Below, one piece after another: positions 9,214-16,997 of a stretch of DNA of 64,000 nucleotides; the stretch's first letter is position 1, and each line of letters begins with the position of its first letter. Under the pieces are notes generated by a model. The model was not told the DNA's origin and did not search any database. It was given only the letters and a program-made list of their open reading frames with translations. Origin of the DNA: Lysinibacillus sp. KCTC 33748 (GTDB lineage: Bacteria > Bacillota > Bacilli > Bacillales_A > Planococcaceae); assembly GCF_002237755.1 (NCBI RefSeq), contig NZ_MWSJ01000003.1, forward strand, positions 1 to 64,000, given 5' to 3'. A program made the position numbers and the translations under genes.

Positions 9214-12200
9214 ATGAAAAAGGACTGGAATATATTAGATTTAAGTGTTGTGAGAACCCCATTATTCCCACTTTCATTTTATATGAGTAAATTATCCTTA
9301 GAAACAAATCCAGAAAATATTATAAATTTAGTTCTGAATAATCAAATTATTAAAGAAGCAATATATTTTGCTAATCCAAATCTCTTAAATGAAATAGAAA
9401 AATATAACAATAAAAGTGATAAGAAAAAAAGAAATATTATAACCTCTTTATATAAATACCTTGCAAGAATTTCTACAAAATCAACTCCTTTTGGACTTTT
9501 TTCAGGAGTTCAAGAAGTTTCGCAAAAAAATACTTCATATACCTCATTTTATAATCAAACAGAAAAAAATAATAATAAATATATAAGAGTAGATTCAATG
9601 TGGTTACTAGGTGTAATAGAGAAAATAGAAGTTCAGGAACAATTGTGGGATTTTATAAATGTTAAATTTGTGGATATGTATTTATTTGAGGGAGATAGGA
9701 TATTCTTCCCGTACAAAACGATGTACGGACAATTTGATAGATATAAAGAACAAGGTGAAAAAAATGGTTTCTCCATTCGGAATAACGAGCTAATTGGTAA
9801 AATAAGGTTAATTGCAACTGACTTTATTCCACTTTCTGTTTTGTTATTTGAGCTAAAAAATATTTATACGGATATTAATGTGATTGAAATTAAATCTTAT
9901 TTGAAACAATTAATATCTCTTGAAATATTACATACAAATTTGCGTCCAAATTTAACAAATGCAAATAATCTAGATGATTTATTATTATTTTTTAAAAGAT
10001 TTAATTTATCAGATCAGCCAATGTTTCAATTGCTTTATAAAATACAAGAATGTATTTCGGAATATTCCGATTTAGAATTAGGTAAGTTTGAAAGTATTGA
10101 GTTATTGAATGAAATAAAGGTGAAAATGGAGGATTTATATAAATGCAAAGATTACTTACATATAGATTTAAAATTTGAAAGTGATTATGAGCTTCCAAGA
10201 AACTTTAATGAGGATATAAAGAAAGCAATTGATATACTAAGTCTTTTTTTAATTCATCACAATCACAATCACAATCACAATCAAAGTTTAGAAACTTTTA
10301 AAAAAGTATTTATTGAAAAGTATGGTTACAATACAGAAATAAAATTAGTTGAATTACTATATTCTCTTGAAATTACTGATTATACGACAAAGAATATAAC
10401 GACAAGAACTTTAGATGAGATAGAGGATCATACAATTTATAATTATATGGAAAGCTTAATCACTAGTGCTTTATTTCAAGGACTTGAAGAATTGGAGATT
10501 ACTGATAACGAAATAATAAAGTTTAAACAGTATCAAAAAATAGACTTCTCTTATGTATATGAGTCATTTGATATGCTATTCTCAATAGTCAAAAATAATA
10601 ATCATGTTTATTTGACAGTTAATAATGATAATTTTTCTGATAATGCAGGACAATTAATAGGAAGATTTTTCCCTTTATTAAGCGATAAATATACAAGGGA
10701 AATTGAAATATTAAATGATTTTGAAAAGAATATTTATGGAGATAATTATGAGATAGCTGAAGTTAGTTGTCAAAGTGTTTACGGAAGAGCTTCTAATATA
10801 CGTTCAACTATAAATCCTAGGGATCATGAATTACCTATTCTTTCAGGTTTCTCTAAATTTAAAAATAATATTAAAATTGGTTCGATTCTTTCTGGAATTA
10901 ATGATTATGGAGAATTATATTTGAAAAATTCTGATACAAACAACTATATCGTTCCTAAAACAACAAATATGTTAAATGGCGTAAATTATTTTCCTAAGGC
11001 ATATAAATTTTTATTAGACGTAGGAAAAGAGGGGGAGATTCCTTTTCAAACTTTCTTTCCGATTTTTTATAATAAATTTGTATTTACTCCTAGAATCAGA
11101 TATAAAAATATTGTTTTGTCTAAAAAACAATGGAGAATTGATATGTATATCCTGCAATTAGAGAAGCAGTTCAAATATGAGGATTGGGAATATGCAATTT
11201 CCAAATGGAGAGAAACGTACAAAGTTCCAAGAATAGTTGAAATGAAAAATTTAGATTCGACAATTTATTTTAATTTAGATAATTCATTACATTTAACAAT
11301 TTTAAGAAAAGAATTTTCTAAATTAAATAAGCTTATTTTTACTGAAGTAGACTATGGAATTGATATTAACTCTATTAACGAAAATCAATTTAAAGAAGAA
11401 TTAACAGTATCTGTATTGAATAAAAGGAGTATTAAAAAGAAATTTAGTACACTGCATAATAATTCGGAAATTAAGAGGAAGATTATTCCTGGTGATGATT
11501 GGATTTATTATAAACTTTATATTAAAGAAGATTATCAAGATGAGCTATTAATAAAGTCTATATTACCATCTATGAATAAATTATTGAAAGAAAATAAGAT
11601 ATATTCTTATTTCTATGTAAGATATATTGATTCTTGTCCTCATATTAGGCTGCGAATAAAAGTAGACTCAACAAATTTTAATTTTGTATTTTCATTTATG
11701 TATGATTGGATAAAAAAATATATTGAAGAAAATTTTATTGATAGTTTAAGTATTGATACGTATTATCCAGAATATATGAGATATGGTGGACATCGATTGG
11801 AAGAACAATTTCATGAAGTATTTTTTGCAGACAGCCAATATTGTTTAGAGTTATTAAATCTAAACAATAAAATTGGGGAACCTATTGAAAAAATAATTTT
11901 TTATTCGGTAAAGTGTTTATTACAGGATATTGGTTTCGAAAAAGATAAGCAAATTAAACTTCTAAATCGATATTTATACCTTCATAGGTTAAATAAAAAA
12001 ATATTGAAATTGAATTTCAAAGATAATATTTTAGAAAACTCAAGGATAGATGTTTCTAATTTCGAAGCTGAAGAAGTTTCAAAATTTAGAGCATGTGCGC
12101 TTAAACAATTCTCTAAAGAGTTAGAAATTGCACAATTAGAGGGGTTTAACATAAATGATATTGTCCTATCAGTAATTCATATGAATGTAAATAGATTAAT

Positions 12201-12267
12201 GATTGTAGAAAAAGAAAAAGAAAATCAACTAATGTATAGTTTATTAAAATTTCTTGAGAAAAATTAA
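9214..12267 (+). CDS. lanB: Class I lanthipeptide dehydratase LanB (full length)
   Basis: This 1017-aa protein should dehydrate Ser residues of the precursor using glutamyl-tRNA. The glutamylation domain begins near residue 14 (RTPLFPLS) and includes ARISTKSTPFGLFSG near 84-98, a LanB hallmark. The C-terminal elimination domain (about 760-1010) contains YIDSCPHIRLRIK near 804 and TYYPEYMRYGGHRLEE followed by FFADS, as in NisB/SpaB. So both halves are fused, unlike split thiopeptide-type enzymes. A tract HHNHNHNHNQ near 348 is encoded by four CACAAT units. RBS AGGGAGG. The codon use is visibly more AT-rich than in the flanking transporters, suggesting acquisition by transfer. Confidence 0.95.
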   Translation: MKKDWNILDLSVVRTPLFPLSFYMSKLSLETNPENIINLVLNNQIIKEAIYFANPNLLNEIEKYNNKSDKKKRNIITSLYKYLARISTKSTPFGLFSGVQEVSQKNTSYTSFYNQTEKNNNKYIRVDSMWLLGVIEKIEVQEQLWDFINVKFVDMYLFEGDRIFFPYKTMYGQFDRYKEQGEKNGFSIRNNELIGKIRLIATDFIPLSVLLFELKNIYTDINVIEIKSYLKQLISLEILHTNLRPNLTNANNLDDLLLFFKRFNLSDQPMFQLLYKIQECISEYSDLELGKFESIELLNEIKVKMEDLYKCKDYLHIDLKFESDYELPRNFNEDIKKAIDILSLFLIHHNHNHNHNQSLETFKKVFIEKYGYNTEIKLVELLYSLEITDYTTKNITTRTLDEIEDHTIYNYMESLITSALFQGLEELEITDNEIIKFKQYQKIDFSYVYESFDMLFSIVKNNNHVYLTVNNDNFSDNAGQLIGRFFPLLSDKYTREIEILNDFEKNIYGDNYEIAEVSCQSVYGRASNIRSTINPRDHELPILSGFSKFKNNIKIGSILSGINDYGELYLKNSDTNNYIVPKTTNMLNGVNYFPKAYKFLLDVGKEGEIPFQTFFPIFYNKFVFTPRIRYKNIVLSKKQWRIDMYILQLEKQFKYEDWEYAISKWRETYKVPRIVEMKNLDSTIYFNLDNSLHLTILRKEFSKLNKLIFTEVDYGIDINSINENQFKEELTVSVLNKRSIKKKFSTLHNNSEIKRKIIPGDDWIYYKLYIKEDYQDELLIKSILPSMNKLLKENKIYSYFYVRYIDSCPHIRLRIKVDSTNFNFVFSFMYDWIKKYIEENFIDSLSIDTYYPEYMRYGGHRLEEQFHEVFFADSQYCLELLNLNNKIGEPIEKIIFYSVKCLLQDIGFEKDKQIKLLNRYLYLHRLNKKILKLNFKDNILENSRIDVSNFEAEEVSKFRACALKQFSKELEIAQLEGFNINDIVLSVIHMNVNRLMIVEKEKENQLMYSLLKFLEKN
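10258..10281 (+). repeat. CACAAT hexanucleotide microsatellite inside lanB
   Basis: Four perfect CACAAT units encode alternating His-Asn after a His. Slippage would add or remove two residues without breaking the frame. It lies in the N-terminal half of the dehydratase, between conserved blocks. Confidence 0.85.
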
Positions 12268-12342
12268 AAACTTTACGTGTGAGTTATCTTCCAACATCAT
12301 ATTACATTTTTTCATAATCTTTATTATTTGGGGGTAAAACCA

Positions 12343-13560
12343 ATGCATACTTCTTCTTTAGAGCTTCAAAAACAATGTTCAATACTTTTTGAAGAACATC
12401 TGAAAAACTTTGCTAACAATACTTTGAAAACAAATTTTGAAGATAAAAGTATTCACACCCTTAGTGATGGAATTCCGGGACTTTGTATTTTTTATGCAAG
12501 TTTAGATAAGTTGTATCCGAAAAATAATTGGGACTATTATGCACACAGGCATTTAGAAATATTAAATAAAAAGATAGACTTTAATAGTATAGATGTATCA
12601 CTTTACAGTGGAATAAGTGGAATTGGGGCATCAGTTTTATCTTTAGCAAAAGAAGGTAGATACCAACAATACTTAAAATCATTAAATGAAGTTTTAGAAA
12701 ATCGAATTAGAAAATTACTAAATGAATTCCCTTCAGAATATGACGTCTCAATATATGATGTATTTTCTGGAATAACAGGTGTAGTTAGATATATGATATT
12801 TTTTAAAGAAAATAATAATATGAATCAGCTAATAAAGGAACTAGTTAGTAAGATAATATTATTTGCAGAATATGAAATGGATAGACTTTCTGGTGATTCT
12901 GCAAATAAAAATGGTTCTGTTAACTTGGGAACCGCGCATGGTTTATCAGGCATGTTATCAATTTTATCAATAGTCAAACTAGAAAAATTTGAAGTTGAAA
13001 ATTTGCATCAAACTATAGTTAATCTAGTAGCATTTTTAGAAAAAAATACATTCAAAACCTTAGGTGTACTTACTTTCCCTGAACGCTTACCTTTTATAAA
13101 TACACCTAGACATAAAAAATATATTAATTCCTCTTGGTGTTACGGTATAACGGGGATTACTAGATCAATGATTTTAGCATCTAAGGCAATAGATGATATG
13201 TTACTTAAAGAAAAATATATTAATAATTACAACATGTTCCTCAACTCTTTAAATTTAGAGAAAGGAAAGGTTTCCACCGTATTTTGCCACGGTGTTTCAG
13301 GGATAATTTATGAAACCTTCTTGATATATAAAGAATCTGGAAATATCAAATTTATTGAACACATTTTAAAGTTACTAACTATATTACATGTCAATTCAGA
13401 TTTTAATAATTTCAATTCATTTCCGGATCGCTCGTTAGAAGAAAACTATATTGAATACAAGGAGGGGATTGTAGACGGAACTATAAGTGTATACATAGTA
13501 ATATTAGCTATTTTGCAAAATGAGAGAGAAAATATGGATTGGATTTTTTTGAAAAGTTAA
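12343..13560 (+). CDS. lanC: Lanthionine synthetase C-like cyclase LanC
   Basis: A 405-aa cyclase expected to add the precursor cysteine thiol to a dehydroalanine. The zinc ligands are present: Cys in SWCYG (about residue 265) and the Cys-His pair in FCHGVSG (about 315). The active-site His lies in GTAHGLSG near 196. Glycine-rich repeats of the alpha/alpha toroid (SDGIPG, YSGISGIGA, FSGITGV) precede them. The ATG at 12343 follows GGGGGT and is preferred to a TTG 15 nt upstream. It shares the low GC of lanB. No transporter, protease or immunity gene follows. Confidence 0.94.
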   Translation: MHTSSLELQKQCSILFEEHLKNFANNTLKTNFEDKSIHTLSDGIPGLCIFYASLDKLYPKNNWDYYAHRHLEILNKKIDFNSIDVSLYSGISGIGASVLSLAKEGRYQQYLKSLNEVLENRIRKLLNEFPSEYDVSIYDVFSGITGVVRYMIFFKENNNMNQLIKELVSKIILFAEYEMDRLSGDSANKNGSVNLGTAHGLSGMLSILSIVKLEKFEVENLHQTIVNLVAFLEKNTFKTLGVLTFPERLPFINTPRHKKYINSSWCYGITGITRSMILASKAIDDMLLKEKYINNYNMFLNSLNLEKGKVSTVFCHGVSGIIYETFLIYKESGNIKFIEHILKLLTILHVNSDFNNFNSFPDRSLEENYIEYKEGIVDGTISVYIVILAILQNERENMDWIFLKS

Positions 13561-13620
13561 TTTTAATAATTAATACAAGATTGTAGGAGTTAAATCACGC
13601 ATTCGGAAATTAAAGTGTGT

Positions 13621-13650
13621 ATTAAACCCTAAATCAAGAAGGTAATTGGC
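13621..13650 (+). repeat. Direct repeat of oppC 3' end, right copy (candidate attR)
   Basis: Matches 8586-8615 at 28 of 30 positions. In one frame it still reads LNPKSRR-stop, the C-terminus of OppC, but the sequence upstream is not an oppC gene. It therefore looks like the displaced or duplicated gene tail on the far side of the inserted lanthipeptide segment. Confidence 0.78.
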
Positions 13651-13724
13651 AAGCTTAGAATTGGTTATTATAGAAAAAAAGGCACCTTTAAAAGTAATAA
13701 ATCTCTTACTTTTGAACTGCAATC

Positions 13725-13830
13725 TGTCAAGTAGACAGTGGAAATAATAAGAAGCTTTTAAGCGGCTTGAGCCCTCGTATTCTAATGGGCTTAAGCCGTT
13801 TAATCTTTCTTGCTATCTATCGTTATTGTA
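13725..13830 (-). ncRNA. Possible omega-RNA / right-end remnant of IS605-type element
   Basis: Just downstream of the tnpB relic (minus strand) lies a 14-bp imperfect hairpin (13761-13774 with 13787-13800, core CGGCTTRAGCCC), then CTTCTTATTATTTCC and CTGTCTACTTGACAG. TnpB elements carry their guide RNA scaffold at this position. The assignment rests on position and remembered similarity. Expression is unknown. Confidence 0.4.
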
Positions 13831-13877
13831 AAACTGGATATAATTCTTTTATGTTTGTAGGTGGGGGAAGATGAGTT

Positions 13878-14090
13878 TCAGTTAAATCCTTGGATTGAAT
13901 AATTTGCTACGTTAATGTTTGCGCTCAAATCTCTATCCAGCTTTAATCCAAAAATCAAATATATAATTTACATTTAAATGTTCCATAACAATACGAGATG
14001 GCCTGGTTTTCACAAACTCATTAGAACACGGATGTAAATGATTTGTTCGAATGTCGTAAAGCCCATGAAGCCAAATACTGATTTTTTTTC
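13878..14090 (-). pseudogene. TnpB (IS200/IS605 family) relic
   Basis: Two fragments of a TnpB protein are readable on the minus strand. One frame gives DIRTNHLHPCSNEFVKTRP followed by SRIVMEHLNV, matching the conserved TnpB block that holds a catalytic Glu (usually VMEDLNV). After a frame change the next stretch is LDRDLSANINVANY and ends at a stop (13878-13880), matching the C-terminal TnpB motif with the catalytic Asp (LDRDxNASIN). The zinc-finger region between them is deleted and the N-terminus is absent, so it cannot be active. Confidence 0.75.
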
Positions 14091-14183
14091 GCTCTCAGAT
14101 AACTGATTATATAGCTGTAACAATCAGAAATCATCACTCATTAGCCATTCAAAACCTTTCTTATCTCCAAAATTTGAACTTTC

Positions 14184-14654
14184 TTAACTGGTTTCGCGCC
14201 TTTGTGAAGCTGATAACGTTCTCGTTTTTTTCTCAGTCTCTAATTCCGAACGATAATGTGCTATTTCCACATCAATTTCATCAACAGTAGCTGTAGTCTC
14301 TGCATGTTTTCCGAAAATCTGTTGTGCGGTGTTAAGAATGCTTTGACGCACTTCTTTATTTAAATCCATATAACTCTTAATGATATCCAGTTCTAATTCA
14401 GTGAGCTGGTTTTTTTGTGCGTATTCATCTAAGGAAAAAGTAGCGGATTGGACAAACATATCGCCTTCGCCAGTGTGTAGCCAATTTTTGTTTACATTGA
14501 ATACTCGACAAATATCAGAAATTATTCTATCCGTTAACTCTCTAGCCCCGTTTTCTAAAGAAGAAATGTGCGTTTGTGAAAGTTTCAGTCTGTAGCCCAT
14601 TTCTTTTTGATTTAAACCAAGACTCTTTCTTAGTGACTTTAAGCGCTTATTCAA
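14184..14654 (-). CDS. XRE-family (phage repressor-like) transcriptional regulator
   Basis: A 156-aa DNA-binding protein with an N-terminal helix-turn-helix (LGLNQKEMGYRLKLSQTHIS, about residues 13-32). The C-terminal tail is of the kind seen in Bacillaceae prophage repressors (VDEIDVEIAHYRSELETEKK). It starts at TTG, 8 nt after AAAGGGG. It faces away from a 57-aa gene with shared control DNA, the usual layout of a phage immunity switch, but no other phage genes are present. It may regulate the island or be a leftover. Confidence 0.85.
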   Translation of the reverse strand: MNKRLKSLRKSLGLNQKEMGYRLKLSQTHISSLENGARELTDRIISDICRVFNVNKNWLHTGEGDMFVQSATFSLDEYAQKNQLTELELDIIKSYMDLNKEVRQSILNTAQQIFGKHAETTATVDEIDVEIAHYRSELETEKKTRTLSASQRRETS

Positions 14655-14728
14655 AAATATTTCCCCTTTCTTACAGTTATCGTATATTACTTTTTAACTC
14701 ATTGCAATATTTTTTTAATTGAAACACA

Positions 14729-14757
14729 TTGACTTTTACCTCAATAGAATATATATT
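14729..14757 (+). promoter_or_regulatory. Promoter with dyad, between XRE regulator and 57-aa gene
   Basis: TTGACT, a 17-bp spacer and TATATT. Half-sites ACCTCA (14738-14743) and TGAGGT (just downstream of the -10) are arranged as an inverted pair, a plausible operator for the divergent XRE regulator. On the other strand, TTGCAA-N17-TACGAT can serve the regulator itself. Confidence 0.6.
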
Positions 14758-14849
14758 CAACCCAATGAGGTGATAAGGCGAAAACTTATTCAAGTTTAAA
14801 GCTTATGTGACGGTAGCAACGTCAATCGAATATGAAAGGGATGAGTGAA

Positions 14850-15023
14850 ATGAGTGATCGAATCCTTGCAGTAGAAGAAAAAGAAGTTGTTGAACAAGTA
14901 GATGCTTATTTAAAAATGTTGACACCTCAACAAAAGCGTGAATTTGCATTGTTGATTAGAGGAGCAATGGTGGCTATGCAGTCAGTTGAACGGAAGGATA
15001 AACAATTTGAAACATTAACTTAA
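14850..15023 (+). CDS. Hypothetical 57-aa protein, divergent from XRE regulator
   Basis: I do not recognise it. It is a mostly helical, charged protein (EEKEVVEQVDAYLKMLTPQQ, then a helix LLIRGAMVAMQSV) with no membrane segment or signal peptide. Of three in-frame ATGs, the third is chosen because GAAAGGG then lies about 9 nt upstream. It occupies the place of a Cro-like or antirepressor gene opposite the phage-like repressor and ends 27 nt before the second transporter operon, so it may be cotranscribed with it. Confidence 0.65.
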   Translation: MSDRILAVEEKEVVEQVDAYLKMLTPQQKREFALLIRGAMVAMQSVERKDKQFETLT

Positions 15024-15050
15024 TTTTATTATTAAGAAAGGGGGGATTGT

Positions 15051-16064
15051 TTGAATACAGCAAATGACTTATTAACAATTAAAAATCTCACTACAAGTTT
15101 TCGTATAAAAGAAACTTACTACGCTGCTGTAGAAGATGTCTCGCTTTCGCTTAAAAAGAATGAAGTATTAGCAATCGTTGGGGAATCAGGTTGTGGTAAA
15201 AGTACATTAGCAACTACTATTGTAGGTTTGAACGATGAAATTAACACAAAGGTAACAGGGGATATTCTTTACTATAATCAAAATTTAGCGCAACTAAATG
15301 AACAGAATTTTAATAGATTGCGTGGTAATGATATAGGTTTTATTTTTCAAGACCCACTTTCAGCTCTAAATCCATTAATGCGCATTGGAGAACAAATTGC
15401 AGAGGGGCTAATGTATCATACAAAGCTTTCAAAGCAACAGCGTGCGGAGAGAGTATTAGAATTATTGAATCAAGTAGGCATCGCTAAACCAGAGCGTGTG
15501 GCAAGACAATTCCCTCATCAATTGTCAGGAGGGATGAGGCAGCGTGTCATGATTGCCATTGCATTGTCATGTAAACCATCTATTTTAATTGCAGATGAAC
15601 CGACAACGGCTCTAGATGTGACTATTCAAGCTCAAATACTTGATTTATTAAAAGCACTACAGTCAGAAACCGAAACAGGTATTATCTTAATTACACATGA
15701 TTTAGGCGTTGTAGCAGAAATGGCTGATCGGGTTGCGGTAATGTATGCAGGTGAAGTAGTAGAAGAAGCACCTGTTCAAAAATTATTTACAAATGCTAAA
15801 CATCCTTACACTCGTTCATTATTGAATTCTATTCCACAAACACATAGTGAAAATGAAAGGCTTGAAGTTATTCAAGGTATGGTGCCATCGCTGGTGAATT
15901 TACCTCGGAAAGGTTGCCGATTTTCAGCACGAATACCGTGGATTGATACATCTGCACATGAAAGAAAACCACAATTACATGAAATTGCACCAGGTCATTC
16001 TGTTAGATGTACCTGCTGGAAACACTTTCATCTTGAAGGTGAAGAAGGAGGCGGGGCTATATGA
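15051..16064 (+). CDS. Peptide ABC transporter ATPase (OppD type), second system
   Basis: A 337-aa ATPase starting at TTG after AAAGGGGGG. Walker A GESGCGKST, signature LSGGMRQR and Walker B ILIADEPT are intact. The C-terminal cysteine motif, present in the first system as GCRFIDRCP..C, has decayed: it reads GCRFSARIPWIDTSA, so the second and third cysteines are lost. The next gene overlaps its end by 4 nt. First gene of a D-F-B-C-A operon. Confidence 0.92.
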   Translation: MNTANDLLTIKNLTTSFRIKETYYAAVEDVSLSLKKNEVLAIVGESGCGKSTLATTIVGLNDEINTKVTGDILYYNQNLAQLNEQNFNRLRGNDIGFIFQDPLSALNPLMRIGEQIAEGLMYHTKLSKQQRAERVLELLNQVGIAKPERVARQFPHQLSGGMRQRVMIAIALSCKPSILIADEPTTALDVTIQAQILDLLKALQSETETGIILITHDLGVVAEMADRVAVMYAGEVVEEAPVQKLFTNAKHPYTRSLLNSIPQTHSENERLEVIQGMVPSLVNLPRKGCRFSARIPWIDTSAHERKPQLHEIAPGHSVRCTCWKHFHLEGEEGGGAI

Positions 16065-16996
16065 GCTTTATGCAAATTAATGATTTAAACGTTCATTACC
16101 CAATTCGAGGAGGCTTTTTTAATACAGTAATCGATAAGGTATATGCGGTTGATGGTGTCACAATGGAATTTGAAAAAGGAAAAACATATGGTTTAGTAGG
16201 AGAATCAGGTTCTGGAAAATCGACAACAGGGAAGGCCATTATAGGTCTAGAAAAAATCACCTCTGGTCAGATTCTCTATGAAGGTGAGAATGTTACAAAC
16301 AAGCGTAGAAATCGTGATTCACCTTATAACAAAGATATTCAAATGATTTTTCAAGATTCTCATTCAAGTATGAATCCTAGAAAACGTGTATTAGATATTT
16401 TAGCAGAGCCTATTCGGAATTTTATGAAGCTTAGTGATCAAGAGGAACGTAAGCGCATTAAAGAGTTACTTGCAACTGTAGGTATGTCTGAAGATGTATT
16501 GTTAAAGTATCCGCATGAATTTTCTGGTGGTCAAAAGCAACGTCTTGGAATCGCGCGTGCTGTTGCCTGTAATCCAAAAATGATTATTGCTGATGAACCT
16601 GTATCTGCACTGGATTTATCCGTACAAGCACAGGTGCTAAACTTTATGAAAGATATTCAAAATGAGTATGGACTTACTTATTTATTTATTTCACATGATC
16701 TAGGTGTTGTAAAACATATGTGCGATCATATATCCATTATGTATAAAGGACGCTTCGTGGAAACAGGGACGAGAAGTGATATTTATATGGAGCCGCAACA
16801 TATTTACACAAAACGTCTCTTGTCTGCCATTCCAAATATTGCGCCAGAGACACGCTTGGAGCGTAAATTAATTCGGCAAAAAGGAGAAGAGAACTATCAG
16901 AATGAGCAACATCATTATTATGATGAGCATGGAAAAGTATACCCGCTAAAATCCATTTCAGAAACGCATATGGTTGCGATGTCAGGGGGGATTTAA
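16061..16996 (+). CDS. Peptide ABC transporter ATPase (OppF type), second system
   Basis: A 311-aa partner ATPase. Walker A GESGSGKST, signature FSGGQKQRLGIARAV and Walker B MIIADEPVSALD are present. The C-terminal tail is short and hydrophilic (NEQHHYYDEHGKVYPL) and carries none of the CP-motif cysteines of OppF from the first system, in step with the altered tail of its OppD partner. Overlaps the upstream gene (ATGA), so translation is probably coupled. Confidence 0.92.
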   Translation: MSFMQINDLNVHYPIRGGFFNTVIDKVYAVDGVTMEFEKGKTYGLVGESGSGKSTTGKAIIGLEKITSGQILYEGENVTNKRRNRDSPYNKDIQMIFQDSHSSMNPRKRVLDILAEPIRNFMKLSDQEERKRIKELLATVGMSEDVLLKYPHEFSGGQKQRLGIARAVACNPKMIIADEPVSALDLSVQAQVLNFMKDIQNEYGLTYLFISHDLGVVKHMCDHISIMYKGRFVETGTRSDIYMEPQHIYTKRLLSAIPNIAPETRLERKLIRQKGEENYQNEQHHYYDEHGKVYPLKSISETHMVAMSGGI

Positions 16997-16997
16997 A

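Larger units (their letters stand above)
13561..13877. other. Intergenic junction: right edge of island and IS605-type end
   Basis: Holds, in order, the right direct repeat (13621-13650), a small hairpin AAAAGTAA / TTACTTTT near 13690-13713, the segment CTGTCAAGTAGACAG, and a large hairpin (13761-13800). Read on the minus strand, these follow the stop of a tnpB relic and resemble the right end of an IS200/IS605-family element. No terminator directly follows lanC. Confidence 0.6.

Noticed and set aside
13761-13800. lanC terminator
   Set aside because: The hairpin lies 200 nt after lanC, beyond the right direct repeat, and fits better as the end of the IS605-type relic on the other strand.
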